Below, piece after piece: positions 17,336 to 25,998 of a stretch of 64,000 bases of DNA. Below the pieces are notes generated by a model. It was given only the letters and a program-made list of their open reading frames with translations, was not told the origin of the DNA and searched no databases. The stretch lies in assembly GCA_913056255.1 (NCBI GenBank), contig CAJXLN010000003.1, forward strand, positions 30,727 through 94,726. Direction: 5' to 3'. Within the stretch, counting starts at the first letter, position 1; each line of letters begins with the position of its first letter. The stretch is from an uncultured Thermotogae bacterium (lineage in GTDB: Bacteria > Thermotogota > Thermotogae > Mesoaciditogales > Mesoaciditogaceae). Position numbers and translations under genes: made by a program.

Positions 17336-18268
17336 TCACTGTTGATCAGATGACAATGTCCATTTTCCCACCATATCGATCAATGAAAATTTCGGATTTT
17401 CTCCCCTTTTCACGGCTATTTCAACTTTTTGAACATCTTTAAGAAGTCTAATGACGCTTTCAAAATCCCAGAGCTTCAAAAGGTTCTTTCCCTTCTTTTC
17501 TCCCAAAGGAAATCCCACCAGATCCGCAATTTGTGGAATAGAAACATCAAAATTTTTAGATGCTTTCTTCACATCATCCCAGGAGTACGATGTTTTTTTC
17601 TGAGCGATCATTTGTGCCAATGTCATAAGCTGCTTTTCAAGAGTTCTTATCACGATGAGAGGATGTGTAGTATCGACAATTCTCTTCAGCAACTCGACTG
17701 ACTCTACATCTCTTCCCATGAAGCTCCTACAGAATTCGAAAAGATTTGGTTTTGTGTAGGTTGCAACGAATTCTTCTACATCGGCCAATGATGGATTTTT
17801 AGATATTATGGATAGCTTTTTCAACTCTTGTGCTAAAAGATCGATATTTGGACCGACACGTTCTAATATCTTAATTTTAAGATCACTCTTTACGTCCATT
17901 GAAAGTGATTCAGAGATCTCCGCTATTAAATTCATCCATCCTTTAACATCCCAAGGTTTAGGGCTGGATAGATCAACGAAATTACCGAATTTTTTCAGAA
18001 TTTCCGAGTTTTTAGAGCTCACTATTACATCGGAATCTGTTCTTTTACATGCCGCTATCAACCATTTTATCTCATTTTTTTCCCATTCATCAACGAATTT
18101 TACGATCACAATCGGTTTTTCCAACAGCCGATATGAGAAAAGGAGATCGTTTAATCGATCCTGCTTGGATTCGGTGCGAGAATCTATCACGATCTTTTCT
18201 CGATCGTCAAAATCAAGCAAATATCTTTTTAATTTCCACATGCTGTCAACTAAAATGTATTCTTTCAT
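17336..18268 (-). CDS. holA: DNA polymerase III delta subunit
   Basis: Clamp-loader delta subunit, which opens the beta ring. 310 residues with low overall conservation, as usual. Supporting features: an N-terminal AAA-like fold without Walker A, the segment NIDLLAQELKKLSI (typical NxxLLxxELxKL helix of HolA) near residue 155, and a C-terminal collar domain with LVIRTLEKQLMTLAQMIAQK, split in the family as LxxxxRQxxxL. ATG at 18268 has AAAGGG just before it; an upstream in-frame start lies within the promoter. A single-gene transcript with a very short leader. Confidence 0.82.
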   Translation of the reverse strand: MKEYILVDSMWKLKRYLLDFDDREKIVIDSRTESKQDRLNDLLFSYRLLEKPIVIVKFVDEWEKNEIKWLIAACKRTDSDVIVSSKNSEILKKFGNFVDLSSPKPWDVKGWMNLIAEISESLSMDVKSDLKIKILERVGPNIDLLAQELKKLSIISKNPSLADVEEFVATYTKPNLFEFCRSFMGRDVESVELLKRIVDTTHPLIVIRTLEKQLMTLAQMIAQKKTSYSWDDVKKASKNFDVSIPQIADLVGFPLGEKKGKNLLKLWDFESVIRLLKDVQKVEIAVKRGENPKFSLIDMVGKWTLSSDQQ

Positions 18269-18282
18269 AATCAACCCTTTAT

Positions 18283-18291
18283 ATTTTATCA
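18283..18291 (-). promoter_or_regulatory. Promoter of holA with very short leader
   Basis: Minus strand TGATAAAAT, an extended -10. Its end is only 14 bases from the ATG at 18268, so the mRNA leader should be about 8 bases long. Confidence 0.5.
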
Positions 18292-18380
18292 CAAATGTGA
18301 ATGTTTCAGACAGATATTCTGCCATTGAAGATCGTACTCAAAAACTGATCACTCTCGTATGGAAGGAACACGGTTCACAT

Positions 18381-19331
18381 CTACGCATCATTTTCTTTGG
18401 AAGAAGGAGAGCTGATCTCTTCAAATCCCGTTGAGGCAGCCCCATATATTCCGGCGTCATCGACGAGATCGCTAAGCACTATTTTGTAAGTTCCCCAGAA
18501 AGATCTCATGACATTTTCACGTGTGCGTTTCTTTACAGCAGAAAGTAGCACTTCACCTGCCCGCGAAACTCCTCCTCCAATGACTATCAACTGAGGATTA
18601 AAAATATGGATAAGATTTCCAATTGCAATTCCAAGTGCATTTGATACTCTGTCCAAAACTTTTAATCCAAGCGCGTCTCCATCCCGCGCAGCACTCATCA
18701 CGCTTTTAGCGCTGAAATCTCTTAGATCGCTCTTCGGATATCTCTCTTTCCATTCTTTTGCCAGTCTCGATATCCCAGTGGCAGATGCTATGGTTTCAAG
18801 ACAGCCGTGGTTTCCACAACCACAAAGATATCCATCGGGATCCACTACAATATGGCCGAGTTCTGCCGCTATTCCGGTAGAACCTCGAAGTAACTGTCCA
18901 TTTGAAATAACACCTCCACCGACGCCAGTCCCAAGGGTTATTCCAATAATATCCGTGTATCCTTTTCCTTTTCCAAACCACTTTTCGCCAACGACAAATG
19001 CGTTGGCATCGTTTTCAAGAACAACTTTGATTCCAAGTCTCTTTTCAAGCTCTGGAGCCAAAGGCACATCTATCCAGTCGGGAAAATTCGGTGAAAATCT
19101 CACCACTCCCCGCTTATGTTCTATCGAACCAGGAGAACCAATCCCTATACCATCCACACCACCTGTTGATTCGATCAATTTCAAAGATGCTTCAGAAATT
19201 CTTTTTACCACAGACGCGAATCCTTCAATCACGCGTGTCTCGATTGTCAATCTCGCGATTATTTTTCCAGAATCATCTACAACACCCATGGATACATTCG
19301 TTCCTCCGAGGTCTATTCCAAGTACTTTCAT
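18381..19331 (-). CDS. ROK family sugar kinase, glucokinase-like
   Basis: Cytoplasmic ATP-dependent sugar kinase. N-terminal phosphate motif GIDLGGTNVSMGVV, the glucose-binding GIGSPGSI and ENDANAFVVGE, then GTGVGGGVI, and the ROK zinc motif CGCGNHGCLETIAS with the E-x-x-x-x-H glutamate/histidine region AELGHIVVD before it. About 316 residues. Start ATG at 19331 follows GAGGTGG. Most likely a glucokinase; N-acetylhexosamine kinase remains possible. Divergent from the SRP RNA gene immediately upstream. Confidence 0.9.
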   Translation of the reverse strand: MKVLGIDLGGTNVSMGVVDDSGKIIARLTIETRVIEGFASVVKRISEASLKLIESTGGVDGIGIGSPGSIEHKRGVVRFSPNFPDWIDVPLAPELEKRLGIKVVLENDANAFVVGEKWFGKGKGYTDIIGITLGTGVGGGVISNGQLLRGSTGIAAELGHIVVDPDGYLCGCGNHGCLETIASATGISRLAKEWKERYPKSDLRDFSAKSVMSAARDGDALGLKVLDRVSNALGIAIGNLIHIFNPQLIVIGGGVSRAGEVLLSAVKKRTRENVMRSFWGTYKIVLSDLVDDAGIYGAASTGFEEISSPSSKENDA

Positions 19332-19350
19332 GATTTCCACCTCTTTCAGC

Positions 19351-19379
19351 TTTGAACTGGTTCGTTTTTATGATAAAAT
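19351..19379 (+). promoter_or_regulatory. Promoter of the SRP RNA
   Basis: TTTGAA, 17-base spacer, TAAAAT (within TGATAAAAT). The predicted start of transcription, about 7 bases downstream, agrees with the 5' end of the RNA deduced from base pairing at 19386. Confidence 0.7.
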
Positions 19380-19385
19380 AAACAC

Positions 19386-19660
19386 GGACATCGTGCTAAG
19401 TGGGGAGTTAGCGGTTCCCTGTACCCGAAATCCGCTTTACGCGGGGCTGATGATCGATTGAGGTCAGCTGCTGCACGGAAAGGGCTCATTTTGAAGTGTT
19501 GAAAGCAGAGTCCCACGCAGCGGAAAACCACGAACCTGGTCAGATCCGAAAGGAAGCAGCCATAAGTGGCCACTTCTGGGTGACGTGGGGTAGCTTTGTT
19601 GGAGCTTCTAAAATGAGTACCGCCCTGTAGCAACTCGATCGAAATCGATCGCACGATGTC
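19386..19660 (+). ncRNA. ffs: Signal recognition particle RNA, large bacterial type
   Basis: RNA scaffold of the SRP, binding Ffh to target nascent membrane proteins. The conserved helix 8 core is present: CTGGTCAGATCCGAAAGGAA followed by GCAGCCATAAG (19531-19565). The 5' part GTGCTAAGTGGGGAGTTAGC and the following CCCTGTACCCG match the Alu domain of Bacillus-type scRNA. The ends pair with each other: GGACATCGTGC at 19386-19396 with GCACGATGTC at 19651-19660, and TTTT follows. The length of about 275 bases fits the long form. The 3' end abuts the stop codon of the convergent HD-GYP gene at 19663. Confidence 0.95.
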
Positions 19661-19662
19661 TT

Positions 19663-20529
19663 TTAATTCATTCCCAACTCTTCACGCATAAAATTCACAA
19701 ACTTCTTTGTAATTTCCGGATCGAACATCTTGCCACTTTCGGATTCTATAAGTTCAAGAGTTTCCTTTTCGTTTAAAGGCCTTCCCAGTATTTCTGAAGA
19801 AACGGTATTCAGAGCTTCATCGTAAAAATCGCATATACCGATGATCCTTGCATAATATGGAATTTTTTCTCCCTTTAATCCATCCGGATATCCTTTGCCA
19901 TCCCATCTTTCGTGGTGACTTCTCGCTACAGGTGCGGCATCTTGCAACACAAAGGTTGTGGCGAGAAAAATGGAACCAACTACTGTATGATCGTGACCAT
20001 TGTGTAGAAATCCTCTCAACCTCGTTGGAGTGTAGAGCATTAACTGTTCAATTCCTATCTTCCCAACGTCATGAAGCATGGAATATTCCAAAAGCAGATC
20101 AAGTTCTTTAGACTTTATACCAAGTAAAGGGGCGAATTTTTTCACCAGCAACGTCACACGTTCAGAATGACTCATCGAATTTCTATCTTCAACTTCGCTG
20201 TTTGTCACAAAACTTTGAAGCAGCCGACTGATCAAAACTCTCATTCTGTGCCGGCAGACGAAAAAATTCTCGAATTTTTTATCAACAGAAGCCGCCACGG
20301 CCAATGCCAGTGCAGGATCTGAACTTTCAATATGCGAAACTTTTCCTTTGTAAAACACATCAAATTTATCTTTGTTTTGTACGCAAACGGGAAGTTCCGA
20401 CTCGATTGGAACTTTCGAGAATATAACGGAAGCCTTTTCCATTTTTACGATCTCCGCAAAGGGTTCTATCTTATCGAGGATCCATTTCATATCTTCCGGC
20501 ACAAAAACCTTTATGTATTCGTTCATCAA
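19663..20529 (-). CDS. HD-GYP domain protein, predicted c-di-GMP phosphodiesterase
   Basis: The C-terminal half is an HD-GYP domain: HSERV, HDVGKIGI, the third His in NGHDHTVVGS, and the signature SHHERWDGKGYPDGLKGEKI. Family members hydrolyse cyclic di-GMP (or cyclic dinucleotides). The N-terminal ~110 residues show no domain I recognise. 288 residues, no membrane segment, so probably cytoplasmic. Starts ATG at 20529 one base after the M50 gene stop. It ends at the foot of the SRP RNA gene. Confidence 0.88.
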   Translation of the reverse strand: MMNEYIKVFVPEDMKWILDKIEPFAEIVKMEKASVIFSKVPIESELPVCVQNKDKFDVFYKGKVSHIESSDPALALAVAASVDKKFENFFVCRHRMRVLISRLLQSFVTNSEVEDRNSMSHSERVTLLVKKFAPLLGIKSKELDLLLEYSMLHDVGKIGIEQLMLYTPTRLRGFLHNGHDHTVVGSIFLATTFVLQDAAPVARSHHERWDGKGYPDGLKGEKIPYYARIIGICDFYDEALNTVSSEILGRPLNEKETLELIESESGKMFDPEITKKFVNFMREELGMN

Positions 20530-20530
20530 A

Positions 20531-21211
20531 TCACCCCACCAGGATATTGGCCGCTCCGTTCATTATCCAAAAAAGTACTGGGTTCAGTATGACATTTACA
20601 ATCCCAAAGAATATCAGCACAAGTAATATTATTGTACCGTACATTTCGTATTTTAACATCAAATTCATATACCTACTCGGAAGAAGTGCTAACAAAACCT
20701 TTGAACCATCCAACGGAGGTACGGGAATCAAGTTGAAAATGAACAGAACGTAATTTATGAGTATAAACCATCCCACCACATCTGCCAAATACGCGATGTA
20801 CGGGCTTGCCGTGAAATTCGGAAATTGACCTAAAAGGGGAAAAGAATATCGCGCATAAGCATAAAAACCACTTTTTACGAAGATGTATTCCGTGATAAAA
20901 CCAGTTATTAAATTGGAAATTGGACCCGCCAAAGAAACAACTATCATGTCACGTTTGAGGTGTTTGAATTTCCAGAAATTGATCGGTACTGGTCTTGCCC
21001 ATCCAAAATGAAAAAAAACCAGCATCAACGTTCCCAGAGGATCTAAATGTTTTATAGGATTCAGAGTAAGACGTCCGGCCTTTTTTGCCGTATCATCACC
21101 GAAAAAATGAGCGCTCAGAGCGTGAAAGTATTCATGAAGTGAAATAGCTATGAGTACACCAGGTGTGGCACCTAACGCTTGAATGAGAAAAAGTCTTATA
21201 TTATTGAACAT
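20531..21211 (-). CDS. Site-2 protease family (M50) membrane metalloprotease
   Basis: Intramembrane zinc protease. Active-site HEYFHA (HExxH) near residue 27 and the third ligand in NLIPVPPLDGSKV (NxxPxPxLDG) near residue 160, with about six transmembrane segments; 226 residues, the compact form without a PDZ domain. Substrate unknown. Overlaps the rluD-like gene by 11 bases and is followed by the HD-GYP gene with a one-base gap, so it belongs to the lspA-led operon. Confidence 0.9.
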   Translation of the reverse strand: MFNNIRLFLIQALGATPGVLIAISLHEYFHALSAHFFGDDTAKKAGRLTLNPIKHLDPLGTLMLVFFHFGWARPVPINFWKFKHLKRDMIVVSLAGPISNLITGFITEYIFVKSGFYAYARYSFPLLGQFPNFTASPYIAYLADVVGWFILINYVLFIFNLIPVPPLDGSKVLLALLPSRYMNLMLKYEMYGTIILLVLIFFGIVNVILNPVLFWIMNGAANILVG

Positions 21212-22133
21212 GTCTTATCTCTTGAAAAGAAGCCAGCTCTTTTAAAGCCTTCTTGAAATCTTCAGCTAAAGGAGCTATGAGCTTCATTGGCTCGCCAGTC
21301 ATAGGATGATGAAGTTCAAGTACTGCCGCGTGTAACATCTGACGCTTTACCTTTTCTAAAGGATGGATTGGTTTTGCACCGTATATTTTATCTCCAACAA
21401 CGGGGCATCCTATATGCCGCATATGCACTCTTATTTGATGAGTACGACCGGTCATTATCCTCACCTTCAACAAAGCACTCGAATCAAATTTTTTCATTAT
21501 CTCATAAGAAGTAAGGGCCCTTCTTCCCCAACTCAGAACATCCATTCTTGTTCTAACTTGTGGATTTCGGGCTATTGGGGCATCGATTTCGGCTTTGTTC
21601 TCTTTGGGGATGCCTTCTACAAGAGCAAAATAAATTTTTTTTGTCTTTCTAGCCTTGAATTGTGCGGAGAGTATTCTTTGACTTTCTGGATCTTTCGCGA
21701 CAGCAATCACTCCAGAAGTGTCCTTATCCAGCCTATGAACGATGAAGGGTTGGGTTTCACCCTTGAATCTCCAGAGTAAAGCGTTGATAAGAGTTCCAGA
21801 GGTTCTTTTTAAAGTTGGATGTGTTACAAGTCCTGGCTGCTTGTTAACAACTATCATGTGTTCATCTTCATAAATCACATTTAGCGGTATCTCTTCTGCT
21901 GGAATTTGCGGAATTTCTGGAGGTGGAAAAATTGCCTCAACAAAATCCCCCTTTTTCAATTTGTATGAAGGTTTTGTTTTCTTTGAATTGACGGTTATTT
22001 TCCCGATATGGATAAGATTCTGAAGCACCGTTCTTGAGGTGTGGGAAGGGGCGAATTCCATCATTGCAATGTCTATTCTTCTACCTGCTTCTCTGGTTGT
22101 AACCCTCAATTCGATCTTCTCCACTTTTACCAT
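21201..22133 (-). CDS. RluA/RluD family 23S rRNA pseudouridine synthase
   Basis: Isomerises uridine in rRNA. An N-terminal S4 RNA-binding domain (GRRIDIAMMEFAPSHTSRTV, residues ~16-36) is followed by the catalytic domain with VHRLDKDTSGVIAVAK (catalytic Asp) and later GRTHQIRVHMRHIGCPVVGD. 310 residues as for RluD. The start is uncertain: ATG at 22133 overlaps lspA by 53 bases, while TTG at 22109 has GGAG in place. RluD is the usual neighbour of lspA. Confidence 0.92.
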   Translation of the reverse strand: MVKVEKIELRVTTREAGRRIDIAMMEFAPSHTSRTVLQNLIHIGKITVNSKKTKPSYKLKKGDFVEAIFPPPEIPQIPAEEIPLNVIYEDEHMIVVNKQPGLVTHPTLKRTSGTLINALLWRFKGETQPFIVHRLDKDTSGVIAVAKDPESQRILSAQFKARKTKKIYFALVEGIPKENKAEIDAPIARNPQVRTRMDVLSWGRRALTSYEIMKKFDSSALLKVRIMTGRTHQIRVHMRHIGCPVVGDKIYGAKPIHPLEKVKRQMLHAAVLELHHPMTGEPMKLIAPLAEDFKKALKELASFQEIRHVQ

Positions 22134-22566
22134 CTCTTCTCAAGAAATAAAGTCCAATGCCGATGGCCCCAGCCACAACACACGAATCTGCCACGTTAAA
22201 AATCGGCCAATACGGTAATTGTATGAAGTCAGTTACAGAGCCAAAAATCATTCTGCTTATTGCATTGTTCGAAAGAGCACCACCGATGACCAAACCCATT
22301 GACAGATTGAACAGTGTATTTCTCTTCTTCCACATGAATGAAAATGTTATCACTCCCGCTATAACAATCAAAGCGATGTATTCGGCCAATTTAGCGTCGT
22401 TAGCTAAAAAGCTGAACCCCATCCCGGTATTTCTAACATACGTGAATTTCAAAAAACCCTTTATGAGGATAACAGATTGCCACAAATGCATTCTCGTTTC
22501 AACCAAATGCTTTGTAAATTGATCTGCCGCGATCACCAACACTACTACGATCCATTGAAAAAGCAT
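22081..22566 (-). CDS. lspA: Lipoprotein signal peptidase (signal peptidase II)
   Basis: Aspartic membrane protease that removes lipoprotein signal peptides. Four hydrophobic helices; motif AADQFTKHLV in helix 1, YVRNTGMGFSF (NTGxxFS), then GGALSNNAISR (GGAxGNxxDR, with variations) and the two catalytic aspartates in GSVTDFIQL and FNVADSCVV. 161 residues. The aspartate of the usual GNxxDR motif reads NNAISR here, but that residue is not one of the catalytic pair. First gene of the lspA-rluD-M50 group; ATG follows GAAAGG. Confidence 0.93.
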   Translation of the reverse strand: MLFQWIVVVLVIAADQFTKHLVETRMHLWQSVILIKGFLKFTYVRNTGMGFSFLANDAKLAEYIALIVIAGVITFSFMWKKRNTLFNLSMGLVIGGALSNNAISRMIFGSVTDFIQLPYWPIFNVADSCVVAGAIGIGLYFLRRDGKSGEDRIEGYNQRSR

Positions 22567-22569
22567 ATA

Positions 22570-23349
22570 TCAAACCTTTCTGTAGAAAAACGGTTCCATC
22601 GGTTCAAGTCCTATCTTTCGGCTGTTAAAAATCCTTTCCGTCCCTCCAACAAACAGAATTCCTCCGGGCTTCAGCGCTCTTGAAAATCGCTTGTACAGCT
22701 CTTCTTTGGCATCCATTTCAAAGTAGATAACGACATTTCTACACAAAATAGCGATGTTTTCTTTTTCAAATGGATCGGAGAGCATATTATGCCTCTTGAA
22801 AGTTACACGACGCCTTGCCTTCTCGAGAACCTGATACCTTCCATCGTCCAATTTCTTGAAATACTTCGATCTGAGAGAGGAGTTCACATTTACCAAAGCT
22901 TTTTCCTCATAGATACCTCTCTTTGCGTTCTCAAGGATATTTGGATCCAGATCCGTTGCAAGCACTCTAAAACTCGACGGAGCTCTGAGCTCTTCAAGTA
23001 CAATTGCTATGGAGTAAGGCTCTTCTCCACTCGCACATCCAGCACTCCAAATAATACCTCCACGCTCTTTTTTTATTTTTTCGGAAATATAATACTCAAA
23101 TCGTTTCCATTTATCTGGATTTCGAAAGAATTCCGTGACGTTTATCGTTATTCTGTCGAAAAACTCTTTTTGCCTGGATGGATCTTTGTCAAGAATTCTC
23201 AAATATTCATTGTAATCATCGAAATTGTACTTCCTCATGAGAAAATCAACGCGCCTTTTCATCCTTACAAGTTTGTATCCAGACATATCAAAACCCATCT
23301 TTTTTCTTATTCCGTTTGCGAATTTCATAAAAGAGGCTTCATCCAACAT
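22570..23349 (-). CDS. cheR: Chemotaxis protein methyltransferase CheR
   Basis: Methylates chemoreceptor glutamates using S-adenosylmethionine. The N-terminal helical domain contains KLVRMKRRVDFLMRK (basic receptor-docking helix); the catalytic domain has NVTEFFRNPDKW, WSAGCASGEEPYSIAI (SAM loop), VLATDLD and CRNVVIYF. 259 residues, normal. A CheW gene lies at 38.3 kb, so chemotaxis genes are dispersed here. Translation begins one base after the end of the upstream gene. Confidence 0.94.
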   Translation of the reverse strand: MLDEASFMKFANGIRKKMGFDMSGYKLVRMKRRVDFLMRKYNFDDYNEYLRILDKDPSRQKEFFDRITINVTEFFRNPDKWKRFEYYISEKIKKERGGIIWSAGCASGEEPYSIAIVLEELRAPSSFRVLATDLDPNILENAKRGIYEEKALVNVNSSLRSKYFKKLDDGRYQVLEKARRRVTFKRHNMLSDPFEKENIAILCRNVVIYFEMDAKEELYKRFSRALKPGGILFVGGTERIFNSRKIGLEPMEPFFYRKV

Positions 23350-23350
23350 C

Positions 23351-24274
23351 CTAAAATCTCAACTCCATTCCACCCCACAAGGATTTCGTTTTTCCATATG
23401 TACCTTTCAAGAAAAACAGCTTGCCACCAAGATACTTTTCGAAACTCAGTTCAGCCTCCAAGCTCGAATATGGAATAGTTTCATTTGTGTAATTGGCCAG
23501 AATTCCAACTTTCAAGCTTCCTCCAAATACTTTGAAAATCGATGTATCGTTTAGGCTAAACTCATTTTCGGTAATTGACAGAATTGCATGATTTTTCTCG
23601 GAATCATACTCAAATATCCCAGCATACCTTGATGGAATTTGGCATTCAAGATTGGGAAAAACATCAATTGCATTTGAAAACCCAAGAAAACTCATTGAAA
23701 GATTACCCAACTTTCCTCCTACACCGATGAAGTATGCATCTCCTGAGTTTCCTCCGTTCAGAAAAAATTCACCTTTCGAAGTTCCTACGGTAAAGAGGGA
23801 GGAGTCTTTATACCAAAAAGCGTCGATAAAAATCGGACCTTTGTACTTTGCAATGTAAGAACCTCTATCCGCAGAAAAGGACAACGAATTTTTCAAGGCA
23901 GAGGCGGCCAGCGTTATCGTCCAACCAATAGGCGGTTCCCCAACATCCCAAGCTGTGGGGAAAAGGGAGGAGAGTGTTCCCGTTGCACCGTACTCAACTC
24001 TAAAAGTCTTCCAGTTGAAATCGACGTACTTGAAAATTTCTGATGCGTTTGGAGTAACCACCAAAGTGTTGTTTGATGCTGTCACACCTATCGAAAACTT
24101 CGACTCAACATGGGCGATCCAAAAATCAAGGGAAAAATCCGTACTTCCGGAAAGTAAAACTCCATTCGGCGAAAAAAATGGTCCGATTCTAAAAGAAGCA
24201 TGGCTTATCGGTTTTGCAAATGAGACAAACACCACGAGAAAAAGCATTATGGATATTAAAAGGATTTTTTTCAT
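23351..24274 (-). CDS. Predicted outer-envelope (toga) beta-structured protein
   Basis: No known family recognised. A signal peptide (MKKILLISIMLFLVVFVSFA) is followed by about 285 residues rich in alternating hydrophobic/polar strands, Gly, Ser, Phe and Tyr. The chain ends in MELRF, a terminal Phe preceded by alternating residues as in outer-membrane beta barrels. I infer a toga barrel or sheath protein. ATG at 24274 gives a clean signal peptide; a start at 24301 would add nine charged residues. Neither has a good ribosome-binding site. Directly upstream of cheR. Confidence 0.7.
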   Translation of the reverse strand: MKKILLISIMLFLVVFVSFAKPISHASFRIGPFFSPNGVLLSGSTDFSLDFWIAHVESKFSIGVTASNNTLVVTPNASEIFKYVDFNWKTFRVEYGATGTLSSLFPTAWDVGEPPIGWTITLAASALKNSLSFSADRGSYIAKYKGPIFIDAFWYKDSSLFTVGTSKGEFFLNGGNSGDAYFIGVGGKLGNLSMSFLGFSNAIDVFPNLECQIPSRYAGIFEYDSEKNHAILSITENEFSLNDTSIFKVFGGSLKVGILANYTNETIPYSSLEAELSFEKYLGGKLFFLKGTYGKTKSLWGGMELRF

Positions 24275-24348
24275 CTTTTCATGCACCGGATCTTTCATCA
24301 TCTACAGTAACGATAAGGCGCATCCCCTTTCAACCAAAATCATTCCAA

Positions 24349-25179
24349 TCAAGTATTTTTCAAAAGTTCCAGTACAACTTCCCTAGGTACGTCCATCAAT
24401 TCTATGGGATATACACCCGAATGATAATCCGTGCCTGTAGTGATTTTTAAGCCGCGTAGACGTGCCATGTCATGATAGTACTTCGCAACAGAACTCGAGT
24501 GTTTTGAGTGGTACGCTTCCAAACCATCAAGACCCCATTTTACCATCTTATCAATATCAGATTCGTCAAGTCCGTATTTTTTGGGTCCTTTGTAAAGGCC
24601 TGGATGAGCAAGAACAGCCCATCCACCAGCTCTATGAATCTTCTCAATAGCATCCTTTGGAGATAATCCTTGTGGAGCCACATAAGCGGCTCCTTTATCA
24701 CCTATTAGCTGAGGGGTGAATGCGTCTTTGATTGATTTAACATATCCTTTGTCAATCAATGCCTTGGCAACATTTACCCTTCCAACAAAGGGACCAGGAG
24801 ATTCTTTGATCACGTCATCGAAAGTCACATCATATCCAAGAGAGTTCAGCTTCTTTACCGTTTCAACAACCTTTTCTGTCCTTAATTCAAATCTCTTATC
24901 CAAAAACTCACAAAATTCCTTGTCGTAAGGATCGAAGTTATAGCCTAAAATGTGAACTTCTCCCTCTTCGTACATAGTCGATATTTCCACACCAGGTATC
25001 AACTTTATTCCAAATTCTTTAGACAGATCAAGTGCTTCTGATACTCCTCTGATCGTATCGTGATCCGTAAGTGATGCAAGTACAACCCCCGATCGCACGA
25101 CCATCTCAAGGAGTTCTCTAACACCAAGAGCACCATCTGAGTAGTTGCTGTGAAAGTGTAAGTCTACCCTTTTCAACAT
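24349..25179 (-). CDS. PHP domain phosphoesterase
   Basis: Trinuclear-metal phosphoesterase of the PHP family. Metal motifs: DLHFHSNYSDG at the N-terminus, LTDHDTIRG, GVEIS, then AHPG and a final GTDYHSG. 276 residues, matching the YciV/TrpH group, known to act on 3',5'-nucleotide bisphosphates or RNA 5' ends. The exact substrate is not decided. Five bases after yebC, so the two form an operon. Confidence 0.88.
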   Translation of the reverse strand: MLKRVDLHFHSNYSDGALGVRELLEMVVRSGVVLASLTDHDTIRGVSEALDLSKEFGIKLIPGVEISTMYEEGEVHILGYNFDPYDKEFCEFLDKRFELRTEKVVETVKKLNSLGYDVTFDDVIKESPGPFVGRVNVAKALIDKGYVKSIKDAFTPQLIGDKGAAYVAPQGLSPKDAIEKIHRAGGWAVLAHPGLYKGPKKYGLDESDIDKMVKWGLDGLEAYHSKHSSSVAKYYHDMARLRGLKITTGTDYHSGVYPIELMDVPREVVLELLKNT

Positions 25180-25183
25180 TCCA

Positions 25184-25945
25184 TCAGCCTATTTTAGACA
25201 TTATTTCTTCCAATTCTTGATCATCGATATCGAAGTTGGCGTAAACTTCCTGAACATCGTCCAGGTCTTCTATCATACTCATAACTTGAAGAACTCGCTC
25301 GGCATCTTTGCCGGTAACGTGAACAGTCATTTTGGGAATGAAACTGTATTTGTACGATTCTATTTCATAATTGGAATCTTTCAAAGCATCAACGACTTTG
25401 ACGAGATTTTCCGGTGTGGTGATAATTTCATAACCTTCATCATCCTCTTTTATGTCCTCGGCTCCAGCATCTATGACCTCCATCATGAATTCATCACTAT
25501 CAGAGACAGCTTCTTTTTGAACGTTTATTACTCCTTTTCTTTCGAACTGCCACGCAACGCTTCCAGCTTCAGCAAGATTTCCACCGTATTTGGAAAGTAT
25601 ATGCCTAATATCAGCCGTTGTCCTGTTTTTGTTGTCCGTCAGTGTGGATATGTACATTGCAACTCCACCTGGCGCGTATCCTTCGTATGTTATCTCTTCG
25701 TAATTCACGCCTTCAAGTTCACCTGTACCACGCTTGATCGCACGCTCGACGGTATCCTTTGGCATGTTTACCTGACGCGCTTTATCAATCGCAGTTCTCA
25801 ATCTTGAGTTGGAGCTCGGATCACCACCCCCTGTTCGAGCTGCAACCGTCAACTCCCTTATTACTTTTGTGAATTCCCTCGAACGCTTACTGTCTTGGGC
25901 TGCTTTTCTATGCTTAATATTAGCCCACTTATTATGTCCAGACAT
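25184..25945 (-). CDS. YebC/TACO1 family protein
   Basis: Widely conserved protein once annotated as a transcriptional regulator; more recent work on the family points to helping translation of difficult peptide sequences. N-terminus [18 protein letters not shown] is diagnostic, followed by [14 protein letters not shown] and [12 protein letters not shown]. 253 residues, full length. ATG at 25945 follows AGGAGG. Expressed from an extended -10 promoter. Confidence 0.95.
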   Translation of the reverse strand: MSGHNKWANIKHRKAAQDSKRSREFTKVIRELTVAARTGGGDPSSNSRLRTAIDKARQVNMPKDTVERAIKRGTGELEGVNYEEITYEGYAPGGVAMYISTLTDNKNRTTADIRHILSKYGGNLAEAGSVAWQFERKGVINVQKEAVSDSDEFMMEVIDAGAEDIKEDDEGYEIITTPENLVKVVDALKDSNYEIESYKYSFIPKMTVHVTGKDAERVLQVMSMIEDLDDVQEVYANFDIDDQELEEIMSKIG

Positions 25946-25980
25946 TTAAAATTCCTCCTGAATTCTTATAGTTTTCCATT

Positions 25981-25989
25981 ATTTTACCA
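25981..25989 (-). promoter_or_regulatory. Extended -10 promoter of yebC
   Basis: Minus strand TGGTAAAAT, with ATG about 36 bases downstream. -35 not evident. Confidence 0.5.
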
Positions 25990-25998
25990 CAAAAACAC

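Noticed and set aside
19346-19654. Minus-strand open frame across the SRP RNA
   Set aside because: It is antisense to a clear SRP RNA whose ends pair; no RBS.
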